A stretch of 64,000 bases of DNA, from positions 42,418,358 to 42,482,357 of the forward strand of contig JAFMSR010000002.1 in assembly GCA_022818135.1 (NCBI GenBank). The letters run 5' to 3'. The notes beneath the pieces were generated by a model, which saw nothing but the letters and a program-made list of their open reading frames with translations, did not search any database and was not told the origin of the DNA. The translations under genes and the position numbers were made by a program. Shown here in pieces: positions 61,691 through 64,000 of this stretch. Position 1 is the stretch's first letter. The number at the start of each line of letters is the position of its first letter. This DNA comes from Saxidomus purpurata (taxonomy: Eukaryota; Mollusca; Bivalvia; Venerida; Veneridae).

Positions 61691-62460
61691 AAATGCTAGA
61701 ACAACAGCTTAGACTGAAATTAGTAATATTATCGATGAAGGTCAAAATGGTTTAAAATAAGGTCGTAGCACAGTTGGCCATATTCAGTCATTGACTTCTA
61801 TTATTGAGACAAGGAAAAACGCAAGTTGTCCAACTTTGATGCATTCATAGACTTTAAAAAGGCGTTTAACACCGTAAGTAGGGATCTGTTACTCGCAAAT
61901 ATTCACTTCATCAAAATGTTTTGTCTACTCTGTGAAACTCAATCATTTTGATACAGAGTGGTTTACTGTCAATACCGGTTTGAAACAAAGTTGTTCGCTT
62001 AGCTTTTACATAACTGATCTGGCTTTACAACCTAAAGCTACTTGCAACAGATCTAGATACTGATAGTAAATATGTACCCATACTTTATTATGCAGACTAA
62101 TATTATTGTAAGAGCAGCATCAGAGGAAGACGTCCAATGTATGTTTGATTCACTTATCATTATGGTGTAGCGGAACTATTACGAATGTAAATCCACTAAA
62201 AAACAAGTATTGTACATTTCCTCAACCTATCTGATAATCAATCTGACTGTGTTCAAAACTGCCAATGTAGTATCTTTTGATACTTTTAGAAACGGTAATT
62301 GCTAGAACTAAAACATTTGGAGATTTTCCGTATGAAACATTTATAAAACTGTTCGAGACTTCATTTGTACCAGTAATCAGTTACCGATGGTTGACTGCAA
62401 AACTATTGTAACTTGTATGAAATAAAGAAGGATTTACGGCAGTCAACCCTCGTTATGCAT
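61690..62460 (+). pseudogene. LINE reverse-transcriptase fragment, broken
   Basis: Shows DEGQNGF, AFIDFKKAFNTVSRDLL (RT motif A region), TEWFTVNTGLKQSCSLS, LYYAD interrupted by a frameshift (normally YADD, motif C) and TKTFGDFPYETFIKLFETSF (thumb region). All are in one direction but in several frames. It lies upstream of the N-terminal fragment, the reverse of the normal LINE order. Confidence 0.7.
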
Positions 62461-62599
62461 TGTCTTTGTTGGGATTGGAACCTTTTCTTGTATCAATAGA
62501 GCAACTAAAGGTACACTTTTAAAAGGACTTTAAATGCTGCAGTTTGTAGTTACATGTATATTGGATTAAACCTATGAAACAATCAAGAATAATAAACTA

Positions 62600-63330
62600 C
62601 GATGGGTAATAGAATCAAGCAACATAAATTCCCATGTTCAATATGCAGGAAGGCAGTGATTCGCACAAGTAAAACAGTCATCTGTGGTTTTTGTGATTGT
62701 CGGACTTATATCAAGTGCACCAGTTATATTTCAAAAGAGTTCTACAAAGACAATATTTACTATTTATTAATACATTAGTGATATAAAAGATGAATCTGCA
62801 GTGTGACAGTGATACAAATGTTTTGAACTGTGATTTATATAACATTCAACCTACTTTAAGTCAACAAATTTCTGAGACTGACTATTCTAAATCTGGTTGT
62901 TTTAAACGTAAAGGTCTTCATTTTATACATTTTAACACCAGGTCTCTTTTATGTAAAATATTCGAAATCCGACATTTTGTTTCTACTGATAAAATTGCTG
63001 TCATAACTATTACGGGCATTATCCGGATATTGAGTGTTAAGAATCTTGTGTACCTCGGAACAAACGAGGCCCCATCAGGGGGTCCTGGTTTGATACTTCT
63101 GTAACATACTCTGAGGTACATTTTCGGGGATATAAAATCATAAGTAAGGACCGTAATAGACAAGCATGTGGTATTTTACACATTCGGGACAACATGGCCG
63201 ACTTACTTTTATTACCCAAAACAAAGCCGATAATAATAGGTTCATGTTACAGACCACCTAGCCAAGGTGATTTTTTGAAACATTTTGAATCTTTTTTTAT
63301 CTACTTAAAGGGTAGATTTTGATTGATATA
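62600..63330 (+). pseudogene. LINE fragment (right arm): N-terminus and AP endonuclease, broken
   Basis: Encodes MGNRIKQHKFPCSICRKAV, then CGFCDCRTYIKC, an interrupted linker, HFIHFNTRSLLCKIFEIRHF, and in another frame IGSCYRPPSQGDF. It has stops and frameshifts, so it is a dead copy. It ends inside the endonuclease domain near 63330 and has lost all RT sequence downstream. Confidence 0.75.
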
Positions 63331-63379
63331 TTTAAGGCGGTATTAATATTTGTTATAAAGTAAAAATCTGTCTTGTATA

Positions 63380-63700
63380 GCAAATACCAACAATGAGAGG
63401 AAGTGCAGTGTACAAGAATCATAACTCTATTTTGCCAATTTTTTAATTATCCCCTTTTCTTATATATTCATGTCCAGAGCATATCTAACTCTTTAAGTGC
63501 TAAGGGAAATTCATTCATATTGCATAGCATACAGTGAGAGAGGACATTTACGGGGAAGTGGAGTGCCCAAGAACCATAACCCTTTATTGCAGTATTTGTG
63601 AATTTCTGTAGATCGTTGTGTAAATTTTCTGTCAGATCACCTTGCTTCAATGTGCAATTACTTTATACCAACTTTTGAATATGGGAAATTGCGGCAATGA
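63380..63700. repeat. Degenerate tandem repeat of about 130-150 bp
   Basis: GTACAAGAATCATAACTCTAT, CCAAGAACCATAACCCTTTA and GCACAAGAATCATATTCAAG recur with similar surroundings (GGGAAATT, GGAAGTG). Part is shared with the left arm at 7920-8050, and the homology between arms fades here. Confidence 0.5.
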
Positions 63701-64000
63701 ATAGTAGTACAATGCACAAGAATCATATTCAAGCATCACCACCTTTGGGTCGTTAGTCACCTATGAGTGACATCTCTTGGTTGAAGATACATTTTACCGG
63801 TTTTAAATAGTATAGCTCCAGTAAAAGAAGCTCGTTTGAAACAGAGAGGTGAACTGTGGTTAACTCTGAAATTTTATGTAGGGAGATATGTATTTGTACA
63901 AATTTAAGAAAACTTAAAACAGATAGTTTTACAAATTGCATTACCTTTGTAGAAATAAGGTTCAGAAAGAAATAAAAAAGGTCATGTCCGAATATATCTC

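Larger units (their letters stand above)
39834..63510 (-). repeat. Right arm of the 25-kb inverted repeat
   Basis: Matches the left arm along its length apart from insertions. It lacks the 4.7-kb composite element, the pogo MITE and part of the foldback array. It has in addition the Penelope-like element and two tandem-core element insertions. The single-copy stretch 33784-39833 lies between the arms. Confidence 0.9.

Overview
This is animal nuclear DNA, most likely from a bivalve mollusc. It is AT-rich, with short exons split by GT-AG introns, and full of repeats I recognise as bivalve-typical: tandem-core elements starting ACAAGAG, a SINE with the conserved 'GTCTTTCGGATGAGAC' domain, a Penelope-like element, LINE fragments and several MITEs. 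There is no prokaryotic gene organisation. Two gaps of exactly 500 N (6781-7280, 33284-33783) split the window into three contigs, and 500 N looks like a placeholder scaffolding gap.

Contig 1 (1-6780) holds two minus-strand exons of a tetraspanin (6683-6733 and 4701-4817), a 74-bp minisatellite near its left end and several repeat fragments. Contig 2 (7281-33283) carries the first 14 coding exons of HELZ on the plus strand (21241-32782). Contig 3 (33784-64000) carries 22 coding exons of HELZ on the minus strand (55692 down to 33784), about 1126 codons. These run from the start codon through the C2H2 and CCCH zinc fingers and the whole UPF1-like SF1 helicase core, and are cut by the 33784 gap edge before the C-terminal tail.

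The main feature is a 25-kb imperfect inverted repeat. About 7905-33283 is the reverse complement of about 39834-63510, covering HELZ exons 1-14, their introns, the promoter region, a SINE, a foldback-repeat array and LINE fragments. The arms are nearly identical in coding sequence but differ by at least five complete transposon insertions and by array length. The left arm ends exactly at a placeholder gap, and HELZ runs into the same gap from the other side. The simplest reading is that two alleles (haplotigs) of one locus were joined head to head by mistake. A real inverted duplication remains possible.

Because the arms give filled and empty alleles, several insertions are defined to the base: a 4.7-kb composite element with a tandem 2124-bp unit (9165-13877), a pogo-type MITE with TA duplication (21713-22410), a 5'-truncated Penelope-like element with a 13-bp duplication (59362-60640), a pile of tandem-core elements (40874-45016) and another copy (52601-53470). 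The least familiar structure is the 14.5-17.9 kb array of nested foldback units, each with a CCAAT box and CRE-like motifs, lying upstream of HELZ.
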